Of a stretch of DNA of 42,229 nt, positions 42,201 to 42,229 are shown piece by piece; position 1 is the stretch's first letter; each line of letters opens with the position of its first letter. The DNA comes from Loktanella sp. (lineage in GTDB: Bacteria; Pseudomonadota; Alphaproteobacteria; Rhodobacterales; Rhodobacteraceae), in contig JAIVHI010000004.1 in the NCBI GenBank assembly GCA_020201155.1, positions 1-42,229 of the forward strand, read 5' to 3'. Below the pieces are notes generated by a model. It was not told the origin of the DNA. It saw only the letters and a list, made by a program, of their open reading frames with translations, and ran no database searches. The position numbers and the translations under genes were made by a program.

Positions 42201-42229
42201 ATGGATGTTATCGCTGATATTTTACTGAC
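42201..42229 (+). CDS. Start of a further gene, cut by the window end
   Basis: ATG after AGGGGA, nine bases beyond the fliL stop, begins MDVIADILL and runs out of the window. The hydrophobic start resembles a small membrane protein found after fliL in Rhodobacterales, but nine residues are too few to name it. Confidence 0.55.

Noticed and set aside
1-42229. tRNA, rRNA, CRISPR, insertion sequence, integrase or prophage genes
   Set aside because: No repeat-spacer arrays, cloverleaf or rRNA-like sequence, or transposase/integrase motifs were seen anywhere in the window.

Overview
The window is high-GC, densely coded DNA from an alphaproteobacterium, almost certainly a member of the Rhodobacterales (Roseobacter group). 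The reasons are the petP-petR regulator pair, a NavSp-type sodium channel with filter TLESWSM, a RutR-controlled reductive pyrimidine pathway, and the motB-flgE-flgK-flgL-flgI / fliP-fliN-fliH-fliF / fliL flagellar layout. I see no rRNA, tRNA, CRISPR array, transposase or phage gene. No stretch longer than about 210 bases lacks a gene or a described element.

Layout. (a) 1-10.5 kb holds housekeeping and single genes: a YfdC-type formate/nitrite channel, ilvE divergent from petP-petR, a 116-bp palindromic element fused to the petR stop codon, a histone-deacetylase-family hydrolase, xseB, ispA, the sodium channel, a small membrane protein, a YeeZ-like epimerase relative, a methyltransferase, a class II aldolase and a D-galactose 1-dehydrogenase. 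(b) 10.5-21.7 kb is a pyrimidine catabolism and uptake island: pydX, an Fpg/Nei-like glycosylase, pydA, a flavodoxin/ferredoxin reductase, rutR, pydC, dihydropyrimidinase, and an ABC importer (ATPase, two permeases, binding protein). Near-palindromic sites resembling the RutR operator lie before pydX, pydC and, more weakly, the reductase gene. Uracil or thymine would be imported, reduced by PydX/PydA, ring-opened by dihydropyrimidinase and decarbamoylated by PydC. (c) 21.8-26.1 kb is ynjF-ynjB-ynjC-ynjD, a CDP-alcohol phosphotransferase with a whole ABC importer and a possible Pho box in front. (d) 26.2-28.0 kb is thuA-thuB (keto-disaccharide metabolism). (e) 28.1-32.9 kb holds a glycosyltransferase and then a tight four-gene cassette (unknown protein, TPR/glycosyltransferase-like, DUF6165-like, FkbM methyltransferase), probably for glycan modification. 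(f) 33.0 kb to the end is the flagellar cluster.

The most striking feature is a set of four apparent deletion scars in 18-41 kb. Dihydropyrimidinase has lost its C-terminus. The second importer permease has lost about 44 codons and its frame. FlgK lacks its central helical part in frame. FliF is broken by a small out-of-frame deletion. Either the pyrimidine and flagellar systems are decaying in this strain, or the assembly has dropped short segments; read mapping would decide. Functional statements about those two systems carry this caveat.
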